A stretch of DNA of 64,000 nucleotides from Mercurialis annua (taxonomy: Eukaryota; Streptophyta; Magnoliopsida; Malpighiales; Euphorbiaceae): the NCBI RefSeq assembly GCF_937616625.2, contig NC_065576.1, forward strand, positions 20,486,001-20,550,000, written 5' to 3'. Shown here piece by piece: positions 45,289-56,354 of this stretch (within the stretch, counting starts at the first letter, position 1; each line of letters starts with the position of its first letter). The notes below the pieces were generated by a model. That model was not told the origin of the DNA and made no database searches. It saw only the letters and a list, made by a program, of their open reading frames with translations. Made by a program: the position numbers and the translations under genes.

Positions 45289-47124
45289 ATGGCGGCAAAT
45301 CGCGTGTTATCGGAATCAGAACTAATCGTCAGAAGAAGATCAGAGGCAGCCCAAAAGCTCCAAGGGGATTCTCTCCCGCCAAATACTATAATACGATTCC
45401 CTCATATAGATGAGGTCGATTTTGGTCAATTTAAAGATCTGACCTATTTAAGAGAGTTATGGTTTGGCATGTTTGTCGTAGAGAGAACCGACTTTGAAAA
45501 TAGATATGGATGGATTGCACAGTTGGCATATGTTCCTATGGTAAGCAGCATGCTCACAACTATGTTACACTTTTGGGACCCATCATATAATTGTTTCACC
45601 TTCGGGGCAATTGACATGTGTCCCACTATGGAAGAGTACATGCAACTCATTAATACTGAACCGGGTGTAAAAATGTACACGCACAATAAGGATAATCAAG
45701 GGAAGAGACAATTGGCCAGATTGATAGGGGTCTCGACAGCTAATGTAACGTCATAGGCGACCCAGGGTTCCAAGGATATAGAAACAGCATCAGTCATCAA
45801 CTTTATCCGAGAAACACCCAATCCTCAAAGCAAATTGGCTATGATGGCTCTCTTGATTTATGGGGAGATCATGTTTCCGAAAAGAGATGGAGTTATTGAC
45901 GAAAGGGTTGTCGTCCTGTTTAATGAAATAAATCATGGTGTGGACCCGATTATGCCAATTCTAGCAGAAACATTAAGGTCACTTACCAACTGCAGGGAAG
46001 GTAAATAAACAAAGTTCAATGGATGTGCACAATTGCTGATCATTTGGGCTTTGAACCATTTTAAATGTCCTCAAACATTCAAAATTCCTCGCCCAAATTA
46101 CAGACCTTGCTACTCAACAATGAGAAATTATGTGACCGAATTTGTAGGAATCCGCTGGCCAGAACGAGGTCCGCCTAAGAAGCATTGGATCAGATTTCTC
46201 TTGGGCATCACTGAACAGGATGTGGAATGGTTGTGTCCCAAAAGCCGAAATCAATCAATCATTTATGCTTGTGGAGATATAGCATGGGTTCCATTGCTAG
46301 GGTCATGGGGCGGGACTGCTTATGCACCGAATATGTTTAGAAGACAATTTGGGAATTTGCAGTTTATTCCCCAGACAATGGGACTGGCACAAGCAACCTT
46401 TTCCTATAATGATCAGGATACTGCAAAAATAATCCTATCCTACATCGAGGCCTGGAAAAACGTAAGAAAGGTTCGTAGCGGTGATGAGTCGTATGCAACC
46501 ACTCCGGAGTATCATCTTTGGCATTCACAAAGAAGCAAGGGCTTTATACCACCAGTTTTTGCTAATGATCAACAAGCATCTTCTTCAGGAGGTAAGGGGA
46601 AGCAGAAGGAAGTCGCAACTGATCATCCTTCGTCTGAGATAAATCTAGAACAACAGAATATCCAACTAAGGCATGAACTGGAAAGGGCATTGGAAGAATT
46701 GAATCAAGCCAAAAGGTGTAGGATTACTACTGAGCATGTTTCTACCACAGATTTCGATAACATGTCGAGGCAACAAGATAGGATTACAGCTTTGGGGGAA
46801 ACAATCCATGAGTATCAAATGGAAGTACGATACTTAGAGGCTGAATGTATCAAACTTCGACAAGAAAAAGAAGATCTTCAGCAGAATTTGTGTTTTAGCC
46901 GAAATCGATATGGCGAATTGCATGAAGAGTGGGTAAAGACGAAGGATAAAATCGACAATGCAACAGAGAAGTTAAAAAAAATAGCCGCTAGAGCTCATGA
47001 CATGTCTAAATTGGTATGGCGTTTGAAAAAACAGTATGTACCGGTAGGGACGATTGGGAAAAGCCTCATGTTCTTTCTGGAAGACCTATATCGCGATCTG
47101 GAGTATTATGGGCAGTTCTGCTAG
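45289..47124 (+). pseudogene. ORF1b, DUF7745-like (plant mobile domain-related) protein with coiled coil
   Basis: A single frame of about 611 codons from ATG 45289 (MAANRVLSESELIVRRRSEA) with two in-frame stops: TAG at 45754 and TAA at 46006. The N-terminal two thirds matches the style of DUF7745: a FWDPSYNCFTFGAIDMCPTM segment, then KHWIRFLLGITEQDVEWLCP and a CGDIAWVPLLGSWGG segment. A low-complexity linker (about 46570-46640) leads to a long heptad-rich coiled coil (46640-46990). This domain is known from Tat/Ogre ORF1 proteins; its role is unknown. A pyrimidine-rich tract ending ATACAG (45259) lies just upstream and could be a splice acceptor. The frame would be complete but for the two stops. 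Confidence 0.75.
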
Positions 47125-47416
47125 AGGGGTCGATGATGAGTTGTGAAAGCTCTTTTGTGTTTTGTTGTAAATAAAGTAAACTATGAAGTTTTTTTTAATA
47201 ATAATATTGTGTGGTTTGTGTATATTAACTTTCATACATTTTGCTTGACATGACATGTCATACATTCATACACATAAATTCATTTTATCAAACAATTATT
47301 ACAAAATAATAATATGATTCGAAATATTTTATCTAATAGAAAAAAACAAGATAGCGCGCCATCCGAAGACCAAATACCCCACATATCAATATCTGACCCG
47401 TTCTAAGATTGCTGAG

Positions 47417-50203
47417 ATGGAGAAAGTAGTCGACGACGTTAAGACAGAAATGGAAGAAATGAAGCAACAAATTTCTGGGATTCTGGAAATTAAAGAACAA
47501 GTTTTTCAGATCTTAAATTTAATCAAAGGGAAGGGTGTTCTGGAACAATTGAATCCTCAATTACCGACTTCTCAACCAAATACACAGCATGAATCCTCTT
47601 CTAAACCATGGACCACCTTTGTAGCACCGGCCTATCCCATGTCGCAATATCCCACTCCAGTTATGGATACAATCATAGTACCCGATCTCGATGACCCTAA
47701 AGTACAAACCGAATTAAAGGTCCCACATCCTAATCCCATTGAGCTTTTGGAAGAAAGATTGAAAGCCCTGGAAGGGACCAATAGTGGCGGAGCAATCGAT
47801 GCTTCTCAACTTTGTTTAGTCCCTTATGTAATTGTTCCCCCAAAATTTAAGGCACCGGATTTTGAAAAATACAGTTGGGTAACTTGCCCTCAGAGCCATT
47901 TATCAATGTATTGCAGTAGGATGGCCGCTCATATCAGTAATGAAAAATTATTAATACATATCTTTCAAGAAAGCTTGACTGGGCCTGCATTACGTTGGTA
48001 TATGCAACTTGAAAAGGCTCATGTTAAAAAATGGAAGGATTTGGCTGATGCTTTTATCAAGCAATACAAACACAATATAAATATGGCTCCCAGCCGAGAT
48101 GACTTAAGGTCTATGGAAAAAAAGAAGGATGAAACCCTAAAGGAATATGCTCAAAGGTGGAGGGATAAAGCTGCACAAGTCTTACCCCCTTTAAATGAAA
48201 AGGAAATGGTAACAAATTTTATCGACACCTTAAGCCAACCATACTATTCAATGTTATTGGCTAATACTTCTAATAATTTCTCCGACTTGGTATTGGCTGG
48301 AGAAAGGATTGAACAGGGGATTAAAAAGGGGAAGATTGATGATAAAGCAAGTAGAGGCTACAGCTCCCAAAATCAGTATGTTGGAAGGAAAAAAGAAGGA
48401 GAGACCCACATGATTAGCGGGTATGTTCCTAGAATTCCTCAATATCAATCCCAGCGATATTCCCCAAATTATCAATCTCCGTACGTGGCTAACACATATC
48501 AGATACCACAAACACAACAATATGTGTCACATGGCATTCCCAATCCTCAATTGAGTAATACTCCTAGACCTACCTCTAATGATAGGAATTTTGGCAATCG
48601 CGCAAGACCAGTTGAACAATTTGATCCTATCCCAATCACATACATTGAATTGTTCTCGCAATTACTTCAAGCTGGTCAAATTCGCCTTGTCCCATTAGAA
48701 CCAATGAAGCCACCCTTTCCGAAATGGTATGATGCTAATGCCAAATGTGATTATCACGCGGGAATAGCTGGGCACTCCACGGAAAATTTTACTTCTTTTA
48801 AAAGAAAGGTACAATCACTCATCAAAGCAGGTTGGTTAAAATTTAACCAAAAGAACCCAGTACCAAATGTCAAGAATAACCCCTTACCTGCCCATGCATC
48901 CGAGGGTGTAAACGCCATTGAATGTGCGGAAAGGTACAAAGTCTCTGTAGATGATGTTAAAATGCCGTTTAGGAATTTATTTTATAGCCTAAAAAGAGCT
49001 GGGACGATTGACCCCCTCTTGGGCAATGCAGCAAGTTGTAAAAAAAGGGACATAAATTGCAAATACCATTCAGGAATGGAAGATCATCATATTGACGAAT
49101 GTCCTCAATTTAGGCAATTGATTCAAGGCTTAATGGATTCTAAGCTAATTTTGATTGGGGATAATAAACAAGATGGAGTAGGTTACGGACATTGCAGTGC
49201 GATAACAGAGAAAGATAAAGGTAAAGTAGAAGACTTACTCGGACAACCCTCTGGAAAGTTCGACTATAAGATTTTCTACTCTAAACCACCGTCATTCGAC
49301 ATCCCTATCGAGTCAATAGTTCCTTCGGGATGGGGAATTGAGGAAGATAATGGTAAAGTAGAAGACTTACTCGGACAACCATCGGGAAAGTTTGACTATA
49401 AGGTTTTTTACTCTAAACCACCGTCATTCGACGTCCCTATCAAGTCGATAATCCCTTCGGGATGGGGAATAGAGGAAAATAGTGATAAAGTGGAAGACAT
49501 ACTTGGACAACCTTCGAGGAAGTTTGACTATAAAGCTTTCTGCTCTAAGCCACCGTCATCTGATATCCCTATCAAGTTAATAGTTCCTTCGGAAGGGGGC
49601 GCGGAGGGAGATGATGAAATTAATACACTATCAAATAGTGGAAAACCCATCACTATAGAAATTGAGTGCAAAGGGGAAATAAAAGCAACACCAAAGATTC
49701 CTTCAGTTCTAGAAATTGAGTACTGCACGTCACCCAGCAGTATATCTACTCTAATTTTTGATCCACCGAGTCAATTGCCCTATAAAGATCCCAAGGCAGT
49801 CCCGTGGAGGTATGATTATGTCTCCTCAATTCAGAGTGAAGTCAATGTTCAACCCTCCATTGATATCACAGGGGTAGGAGGGATGACAAGAAGTGGAAGA
49901 TGTTATACCCCCGAAGAAATTGAAAAACAAAGAAAAGAAGAAATCGAGAGAAACCGAAAAGGGAAAAATAAGGTAGATGAAGACACGATCAATTACAAAA
50001 AGGAGATTCGCCTTGATGAAAAAGTCCAAACTCCGACAAGGCAAGAGTTCAAGAAGAATGTCACTGAGGAAGAGGCTTGCGAGTTTCTAAAAATAATTAG
50101 ACAAAGTGAGTTCAAAATCATCGATCAGCTTAATGAACTCCAGCTCGGATATCTTTGTTGTCACTTATTTTATCATCAGAATCACATCGTAATGCGCCCA
50201 TGA
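47417..50203 (+). CDS. gag polyprotein of Tat/Ogre-like element
   Basis: A 928-residue open frame starting MEKVVDDVKTEMEEMKQQIS. A coiled coil covers residues 1-40. The capsid (Retrotrans_gag) region spans about residues 150-315 (VPPKFKAPDFEKYSWVTCPQ; GPALRWYMQLEK). Two zinc-binding-like motifs follow: CDYHAGIAGHSTENF near residue 438, where the last Cys is replaced by Phe, and CKYHSGMEDHHIDEC near residue 552, complete. Three tandem 44-residue repeats (49220-49615) come next, then a charged C-terminus. The last ~23 residues (after about 50131) are out of frame: a lost base shifts the natural gag-pro frame, so protease continues in another frame. Gag forms the particle that carries element RNA. 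Confidence 0.88.
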   Translation: MEKVVDDVKTEMEEMKQQISGILEIKEQVFQILNLIKGKGVLEQLNPQLPTSQPNTQHESSSKPWTTFVAPAYPMSQYPTPVMDTIIVPDLDDPKVQTELKVPHPNPIELLEERLKALEGTNSGGAIDASQLCLVPYVIVPPKFKAPDFEKYSWVTCPQSHLSMYCSRMAAHISNEKLLIHIFQESLTGPALRWYMQLEKAHVKKWKDLADAFIKQYKHNINMAPSRDDLRSMEKKKDETLKEYAQRWRDKAAQVLPPLNEKEMVTNFIDTLSQPYYSMLLANTSNNFSDLVLAGERIEQGIKKGKIDDKASRGYSSQNQYVGRKKEGETHMISGYVPRIPQYQSQRYSPNYQSPYVANTYQIPQTQQYVSHGIPNPQLSNTPRPTSNDRNFGNRARPVEQFDPIPITYIELFSQLLQAGQIRLVPLEPMKPPFPKWYDANAKCDYHAGIAGHSTENFTSFKRKVQSLIKAGWLKFNQKNPVPNVKNNPLPAHASEGVNAIECAERYKVSVDDVKMPFRNLFYSLKRAGTIDPLLGNAASCKKRDINCKYHSGMEDHHIDECPQFRQLIQGLMDSKLILIGDNKQDGVGYGHCSAITEKDKGKVEDLLGQPSGKFDYKIFYSKPPSFDIPIESIVPSGWGIEEDNGKVEDLLGQPSGKFDYKVFYSKPPSFDVPIKSIIPSGWGIEENSDKVEDILGQPSRKFDYKAFCSKPPSSDIPIKLIVPSEGGAEGDDEINTLSNSGKPITIEIECKGEIKATPKIPSVLEIEYCTSPSSISTLIFDPPSQLPYKDPKAVPWRYDYVSSIQSEVNVQPSIDITGVGGMTRSGRCYTPEEIEKQRKEEIERNRKGKNKVDEDTINYKKEIRLDEKVQTPTRQEFKKNVTEEEACEFLKIIRQSEFKIIDQLNELQLGYLCCHLFYHQNHIVMRP
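49220..49615 (+). repeat. Three tandem 132-bp coding repeats in gag
   Basis: Units start at 49220, 49352 and 49484. Each encodes a 44-residue block beginning KVEDLLGQPSGKFDYK and containing a PSGWGIEE-type segment (diverged to PSEGGAEG in the third). The third is most diverged. All lengths are multiples of three, so expansion kept the frame. Confidence 0.9.
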
Positions 50204-51246
50204 AAATGCTAAATCAGGCACACGTGTGCCATGATATTTCAGTAGATAAGTGGAACCACATAGTTGGCAGCCTTGTGGCATCCACATACATTTCTTTTAA
50301 CGATGACGAGATACCATCTGAAGGGACAGGGCACACAAAGGCCTTAAATATAACTGCAAAGTGTAGAGGTTACATGATTGCTAAGATACTCATCGATAAC
50401 GGTTCATCCCTAAATGTCATGCCGAAATCAACCTTGGCCAAGTTACCAGTGGATGATTCATTTATTAAACCAAGCCATATGATTGTTCGGGCCTTTGATG
50501 GGACTCGAAGAGAAGTTATCGGAACTGTTGAATTGCCTATCAAGATCGGCCCAGTCACCTTTAATATTACGTTTCAGGTCATGGACATTACCCCCACCTA
50601 TAGTTTCTTGTTAGGTCGTCCATGGATCCATTCTACCGGGGCAGTTCCCTCTTCTTTACATCAGAAGGTGAAGTTCATAATTGGAAATCATCTGATCGAG
50701 GTGCAAGGTGAAGAAGAACTGTTGGTTACCAAGCCAGTGTCGACCCCGTATGTAGAGGCTGCCGAAGAGGCCTTTGAAAGCCATTTCCAATCTTTCGAGG
50801 TAGTTAATTCCCTTTTTGTGAAAGAAGGAACTTTTCTGCTTAAACAAAAATTCTCTAAAGCTGCCATAAGTATTGCCAAGGGGATGATCAAGATGGGGTA
50901 CATCCCGGGTCGAGGTTAAGGAAAGACGCAACAAGGGATTTCAAACCCTGTCATGCCCAAGTTTAACAAGGGACGTGCTGGATTAGGTTTTTATGGCATA
51001 CCGAAGAAGAGAATACATTCAAAAAAATATAAACATGACCCCTTTGCATCAAGTCTTTCACAGTGCTGGTATCCTGGATTCAGAGATACTAATGGACAAT
51101 CAAACATCAAAAATAACAGCTTCTTCGAGTTCTATTAATGCGATTATCGGAGAAGAGGAAGATGATTTGGCGGATGCCTGGATTGTGACCCCTAAACAGA
51201 CTCCCAACAAGTGGAAAGTTTACGATTTGCCTACCGATGACTTGAA
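50134..51246 (+). pseudogene. Aspartic protease, Tat/Ogre-like, broken
   Basis: The frame after the gag shift encodes a retropepsin-like domain: KILIDNGSSLNVMPKS (catalytic Asp of DNGS near 50395) and YSFLLGRPWIHSTGAVPSSL. An in-frame TAA at 50917 interrupts a glycine-rich GRG-GKTQQG segment. The frame then shifts near a run of seven A (51021-51027) and ends ..VYDLPTDDL at an intron-like donor (51246/51247). The enzyme would process Gag-Pol. The start is uncertain because protease is normally part of the Gag-Pol polyprotein. Confidence 0.82.
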
Positions 51247-51396
51247 GTAAATTTTATGTTCATTTTAAGTTTGTTTTCAATCAAGTAAACGAATTAAATA
51301 AAATATGTTTTAACAAAGATGTCATAAAAAATATATATATTAGTATTTTGTTCTTTTTGTCTATACCGACCCCTTTTCATTTGCATTCGCATTCAG
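51247..51396 (+). other. Putative intron between protease and RT (150 nt)
   Basis: It begins GTAAATTTTATG, is AT-rich and ends TTCGCATTCAG. Removing it joins the last protease-linker codon (Lys, split 2+1) in frame to the RT-side exon at 51397. A small intron at this place is a reported feature of Ogre elements. Unspliced, the frame stops at once (TAA 51248). Confidence 0.75.
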
Positions 51397-53110
51397 GAAC
51401 ATGCATGATTCAATAAATACCATAGATGAATGGGTAAAAGTTGATTTTGACAAGCAAATAGATCAGCTTTCAACGGACGATGAAAGCGAGGAAGACAAGG
51501 TTCCATTAGAACTTCAAAAAATGGCAGAACAAGACGAGGCTCTAAAAGAGCAACAGGTTCCTATAGAAATCATTAACTTAGGAACTGAAGATCATAGGAA
51601 GGAAGTCAAGATCAGTGCAAATTTATGTGCAGAAATGAAAGAAGCGTATGCCCATTTCCTTGAAGAATATGCCGATAATTTTGCCTGGTCTTATCGAGAT
51701 ATGCCCAGAATAGATACTGATATAGTAGTCCACAAGCTGCCATTGGAACTGGGATGCCAACCTGTTAAACAAAAACTACGAAGAAATAAACCGGATATCC
51801 TACTAAAAATCAAGGAGGAAGTCAGAAAACAATATAATTCAGGCTTCCTGGAAGTCGCTAAATACCCTGAATGGATTGCTAATGTTGTTCCAGTCCCAAG
51901 AAAGATGGGAAAGTCAGAATGTGTGTTGATTATAGGGACCTGAATAAAGCAAGTCCTAAAGATAATTTTCCATTACCTCATATTGATGTTTAAGTAGATA
52001 ATGCCGCAGGGAATAACATGTTTTCTTTCATGGACTGCTTTTCGTGATATAATCAGATAAAAATGAATCCCGAGGATAAGCAGAAAACTACATTTATTAC
52101 CCATTGGGGGACATTTTGTTATAAAGTGATGCCATTTGGTCTAAAAAATGCAGGGGCAACTTATCAAAGCAACGGTAACTTTGTTCCATGATCTGATGCA
52201 TAAAGAAATAGAGGTTTATGTCGATGACATCATTGCTAAATCTAATCCGGGCGAAGATCATTTGGTACCGCTAAAAAAATTATTTGATCGGCTTAGAAGA
52301 TACCAAATCAAGCTCAACCCGGCAAAATGTGTTTTTGGAGTAACGTCTGGGAAGTTGTTGGGATTCATTGTCAGTGAAAGAGGCATCGAAATAGATCCCG
52401 ATAAAATAAAAGCAATTTCAGACTTGCCCCCACCAAGAACCGAAAGAGAAATAAGAGGATTTTTGGGAAGGCTAAATTATATAGCTCGCTTTATTTCAAA
52501 TCTAACTCTAACTTGCGAGCCTATGTTCAAATTGCTACGTAAACATAATCCTGTGAATTGGGATTCCGATTGTCAGGAAGCTTTCGAAAAAATTAAATTA
52601 TACTTGCAAAATCCTCCTGTATTGAAACCTCCGACACCAGGCATGCCCTTGATTTTGTATCTTGCAGTAACTGAAACTGCCATGGGAGGAGTTTTAGGCC
52701 AACAAAATAAAGTCACTCGAAAAGAACAGGCAACATACCATGTGAGAAAGAAATTCTTGCCTTACGAGACAAAATATTCTCAACTTGAGAAAACTTGTGC
52801 TGCTTTAGTATGGGCTGTTCGACGTTTGAGACATTATATGTTATACTACACTACGTGGTTGATCTCGAAGATGGATCCTGTAAAATACATCTTTGAGAAA
52901 CCTGCTTTGGTGGGAAGAATTTCAAGATGGCAGATGATGTTATCTGAATACGACATTGTGTTTGTACCCCAAAAGGTCGTCAAAGGAAGTGTGATTGCGA
53001 AATATCTCGCTGAAAGAGCTATGGAAGATTATCAACCGTTGGATTATCAGTTTCCCGACGAAGACATCATGGTTGTAGAAAGTGAACCGCAACAAGAAAA
53101 CTGGATAATG
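51397..53110 (+). pseudogene. Reverse transcriptase, Tat/Ogre-like, broken
   Basis: It begins with an acidic linker, then FAWSYRDMPRIDTDIVVHKL and [20 protein letters not shown]. The frame shifts near 51898. The next frame carries [19 protein letters not shown], a TAA at 51991, a TGA near 52045 where a Gly codon is expected, and KTTFITHWGTFCYKVMPFGL. Another shift near 52163 leads to the catalytic box EVYVDDIIAKS (52213 onward), PAKCVFGVTSGKLLGFIVS and the connection domain. The two Asp of YVDD are kept. The enzyme copies element RNA to cDNA. At least two frameshifts and two stops make it inactive. Confidence 0.87.
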
Positions 53111-53480
53111 AAGTTCGATGGAGCTTCAAATGCATGGTATTGGGGTAATTCTTATATCCCCAAATGAGAAGTATTATCCGATAACAGCTAAACCCTGCTT
53201 TGAATGCACAAATAACATCACAGAGTATGAGTCTTGTGCATTGGGAATACAAGCAGCCATAGACATGGGGATTAAGAGATTAGAAGTTTACTGGGATTCT
53301 TCATTAGTGATAAACCAACTAAAGGGTGAATGGGAGACTCGGGATGAAAAGTTGATTCCATACCAAAAGTACATTCTCGAGCTTGTAGAAGAATTTGAGT
53401 TTATTATATTCGAACATGTGTCTCGTATAGAAAATCAAATTGCCGACGCCTTAGCCACATTAGCTGCGATGTTTAGGCTT
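53100..53480 (+). pseudogene. RNase H domain, Tat/Ogre-like
   Basis: KFDGAS (catalytic Asp near 53116) is followed by a frameshift near 53135. The next frame gives GVILISPNEKYYPITAKP, TEYESCALGIQAAIDMG, VYWDSSLVINQLKGEW and HVSRIENQIADALATLA. The D-E-D-D set can be placed at FDGAS, EYES, WDSS and ADAL. It would remove RNA from RNA:DNA hybrids during replication. Confidence 0.82.
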
Positions 53481-53499
53481 GATGATTGTGGGAAAATGC

Positions 53500-54822
53500 C
53501 CCCAATTAAGATCGAAGAGAGGGACATTAGAGCCTATTGCTCGAACGTCGAGGAAGAGATAGATGGAAATCCGTGGTATCATGACATTTTACTATATATA
53601 AGAGATGGAACCTATCCTCCAAATGCTACTGAAAATAATAAAAGGACCATCCGGCGCATGGCAATGGGCTATTTCTTAAGCGGGAACACATTGTACAAAA
53701 GGAATCACGACTCTGTGTTACTCAGATGTGTAGGTATTAAAGAAGCACAGAGATTAGTGGAAGAAATACATGAAGGGTTTTGTGGAACCCACATGGGCGG
53801 TCGTGCACTGACCAGAAAGATATTAAGAACAGGATATTTTTGGCTTAAAATCGAGAGCAATTGCATCGATTTTGTTAGAAAATGCCATAAGTTTCAATTA
53901 TACGCCGACCAGATACATGTTTCACCTTCCTCACTACATGTTATGGCTTCACCTTGGCCATTTGCAATGTGGGGAATGGATGTCATATGCCCTATAGAAC
54001 CAAAAGCATCTAATGGACACCGCTTCATATAGGTAGCCATAGACTACTTCACAAAATGGGTAGAAGCCGCATCATTTGCCAGCGTTACAACCAGAGTGGT
54101 GATAAAATTCTTGGAACGAAGTATCATATGCCAATATGGGCTGCCAGAGAGATTGATCACCGATAATGCCAAGAATTTTAATAATAAGGCCATGACCGAG
54201 TTATGTGCAAAGTTTAAGATTATTCATCATAACTCGTCCCCATACCGTCCAAAAATGAATGGGGCAGTCGAAGCGGCAAATAAAAATCTCAAAAAAAATC
54301 ATTCAAAAGATGGTGGAAACCTATCGAGATTGGCACGACATGTTCCCTTACACATTATATGGGTATCGAACTTCTGTAAGAACCTCCACAGGAGCCACAC
54401 CATACTCTTTAGTATACGGAATGGAGGCAGTCCTTCCAATTGAAGTTGAGATTCCTTCATTAAGAATTATAGTGGATGCCCAACTGGATGAAACAGAGTG
54501 GGTGAAGGCTCGTTATGATCAACTGAATCTCATCGAAGAAAAGAGATTAGCTGCTTTATGCCATGGCCAATTATACCAGAAGAGGATGATAACGGCTCAC
54601 GCTAAGAAAATGAGACCTAGAGAATTTCAAGAAGGGGATTTGGTTTTAAAAAGGTACTCTCCCAAACAGGCAGATTATAGAGGTAAAGGGACACCAAGGT
54701 ATGAAGGTCCATTTGTGGTGAAAAAGGCATTTTCAGGTGGAGCTTTAATCTTGACTGATATGGATGGAGAAGAGTTCCCCAGCCCTATTAATGCTGATGT
54801 GGTCAAAAGATACTATGCTTGA
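53500..54822 (+). pseudogene. Integrase, Tat/Ogre-like, broken
   Basis: The zinc-binding N-domain reads EIHEGFCGTHMGGRAL then CIDFVRKCHKF, where a second Cys (CHKC) is expected but Phe is present. The core has the first Asp in WGMDVICP (53970s), an in-frame TAG at 54031, the second Asp in LITDNAKNF and the Glu in NGAVEAANK. The frame shifts at an A-run near 54285. The C-terminal part (TPYSLVYGMEAVLPIEVEIP; EGDLVLKRYSP; YEGPFVVKKA) is complete and ends at 54822. There is no chromodomain, as expected for Tat. Integrase would insert the cDNA. Confidence 0.87.
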
Positions 54823-54915
54823 GAACCAGTCCAGCCGTTCTTAATATAAACTTCTATGTATTCATCTATAGTATTTACAAAATCGTTGTATGTTCTTAAC
54901 TAAAAATAAAATCCC

Positions 54916-55115
54916 TGTACGAACTACGTGGACTTTGATCCTGCCTTGCAGGTACGTAGGCGCTTGAGAACACAAATTCTCGAGTTCAATTCCAACCAAC
55001 TTTTAAAAATAAAATTTCTATACGAACTACGTGGACTTTGATCCTGCCTTGCAGGTACGTAGGCGCTTGAGAACACAAATTTTTGAGTTCAAGTCCAACC
55101 AACCTTTAAAATATA
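54916..55115 (+). repeat. Tandem 103-bp repeat carrying nested hairpins (copies 2 and 3)
   Basis: Each unit reads GAACTACGTGGACTTTGATC and so on. CTACGT pairs with ACGTAG (54924-54929/54954-54959; 55027-55032/55057-55062), enclosing CCTGC/GCAGG. A second hairpin CTTGAGAA/TTCTCGAG and a GTTCAANTCCAACC tail follow. A third, diverged copy is at 42700. Confidence 0.8.
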
Positions 55116-55304
55116 AACCTTTGTTTCATTCAGATACCAACATCCGACAAACTTTCAATAGCCATTCTTTAGTTTTTACCATATGAATGACATATCTTTC
55201 GAAATTTATTTTATTATAATTTGATTATTGCTTGAAAATAATTTAAATGAACATAAAATAAATTACGGTCAGCTATTGAAATGACGGGCACCTTTCGCTA
55301 TATT

Positions 55305-55510
55305 AAAAAAAAAGAGCTTGCCGAGTTGAAAATCCGCAAAGGACGGCTCGGGAAAAAATTAGAGCATTTTAAAAAAAAAGAAAAAAAAAACAAACAAAAT
55401 AAAAATAATAAAAGAAGAAAGCTCGTCGAGTTGAAAATCCGTAAAGGGCGACTCGAGCAAAATTAGAGCAAATCTCGCGGAGCTCAAAACCTATAAAAGC
55501 GGCTCAGGTA
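55305..55510 (+). repeat. Short repeats with GAGTTGAAAATCCG
   Basis: Copies near 55322 and 55428, and a weaker one near 55476, share GAGTTGAAAATCCG, GGGCGACTCGAG-type and AAAATTAGAGCA segments separated by poly-A runs. Confidence 0.65.
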
Positions 55511-56354
55511 AAACCAGAATGTACTAATAAAAAGCTTCCTCACATGAAAATTACTGCTATTGGTTTCATCGCTCAAACACGTCACACTCTTCTTGAATAC
55601 AATACATATAGAATTTCAACAAATTTTGGCATCTTCTGAAACTTTTTCATAATATGGGGGCAAAATATTTTCGAACGTTTATGAACTCCCCATAATACAG
55701 AGGCACCCTTCAATTGCTGAAAATTAAGTCAAATTTGAGGACACTCTACCCAACCATAAATGGGGGCATATTACCATATTTGAATAATGGTCTAAAATCT
55801 CTTCATAGCATGGGAGCATTACACCTTCTGAGCATGTGCTCATATCCAAACTTCATAAGTTGTGTCAGAATCTTAGCAATTCAATATCTTCAGCTGAAAT
55901 GTTGCCAAAATAAATTTTTGTGATCACTCCTTATGAATATCAGAAAAGACTTTCTCCATAATACTTATATTCTACAAACATTTTAGAGCCGAAAATCTCT
56001 AGACATGAAACCTTTTTACATTTTTTCACCAAGCAAATTATTCTTGCAGTAATTCGCTTGAAAGCATTAACCAATTCTAAAAGAAAAACTAGACAAGCAA
56101 ATAAAATATAACCAAAAACACTAACCCTCAAAAATTATTTTATCTTTCTCAAGGTGGTGAGCTATCTGTTTTCCATAGATAAAATATTTGAAAGCACCAT
56201 TTTAAAAGCAATTTTTTTAACAAATAAATAAATGATTTGATATTTTTACATAAGATTTGTGGTCCTTTCATGTTGCATGTGCATATAGGAATTACAGATC
56301 TCATTTTTAAGGAAGAAAATCATACATCACAATGTTTGAGCACCCACATGAAAT

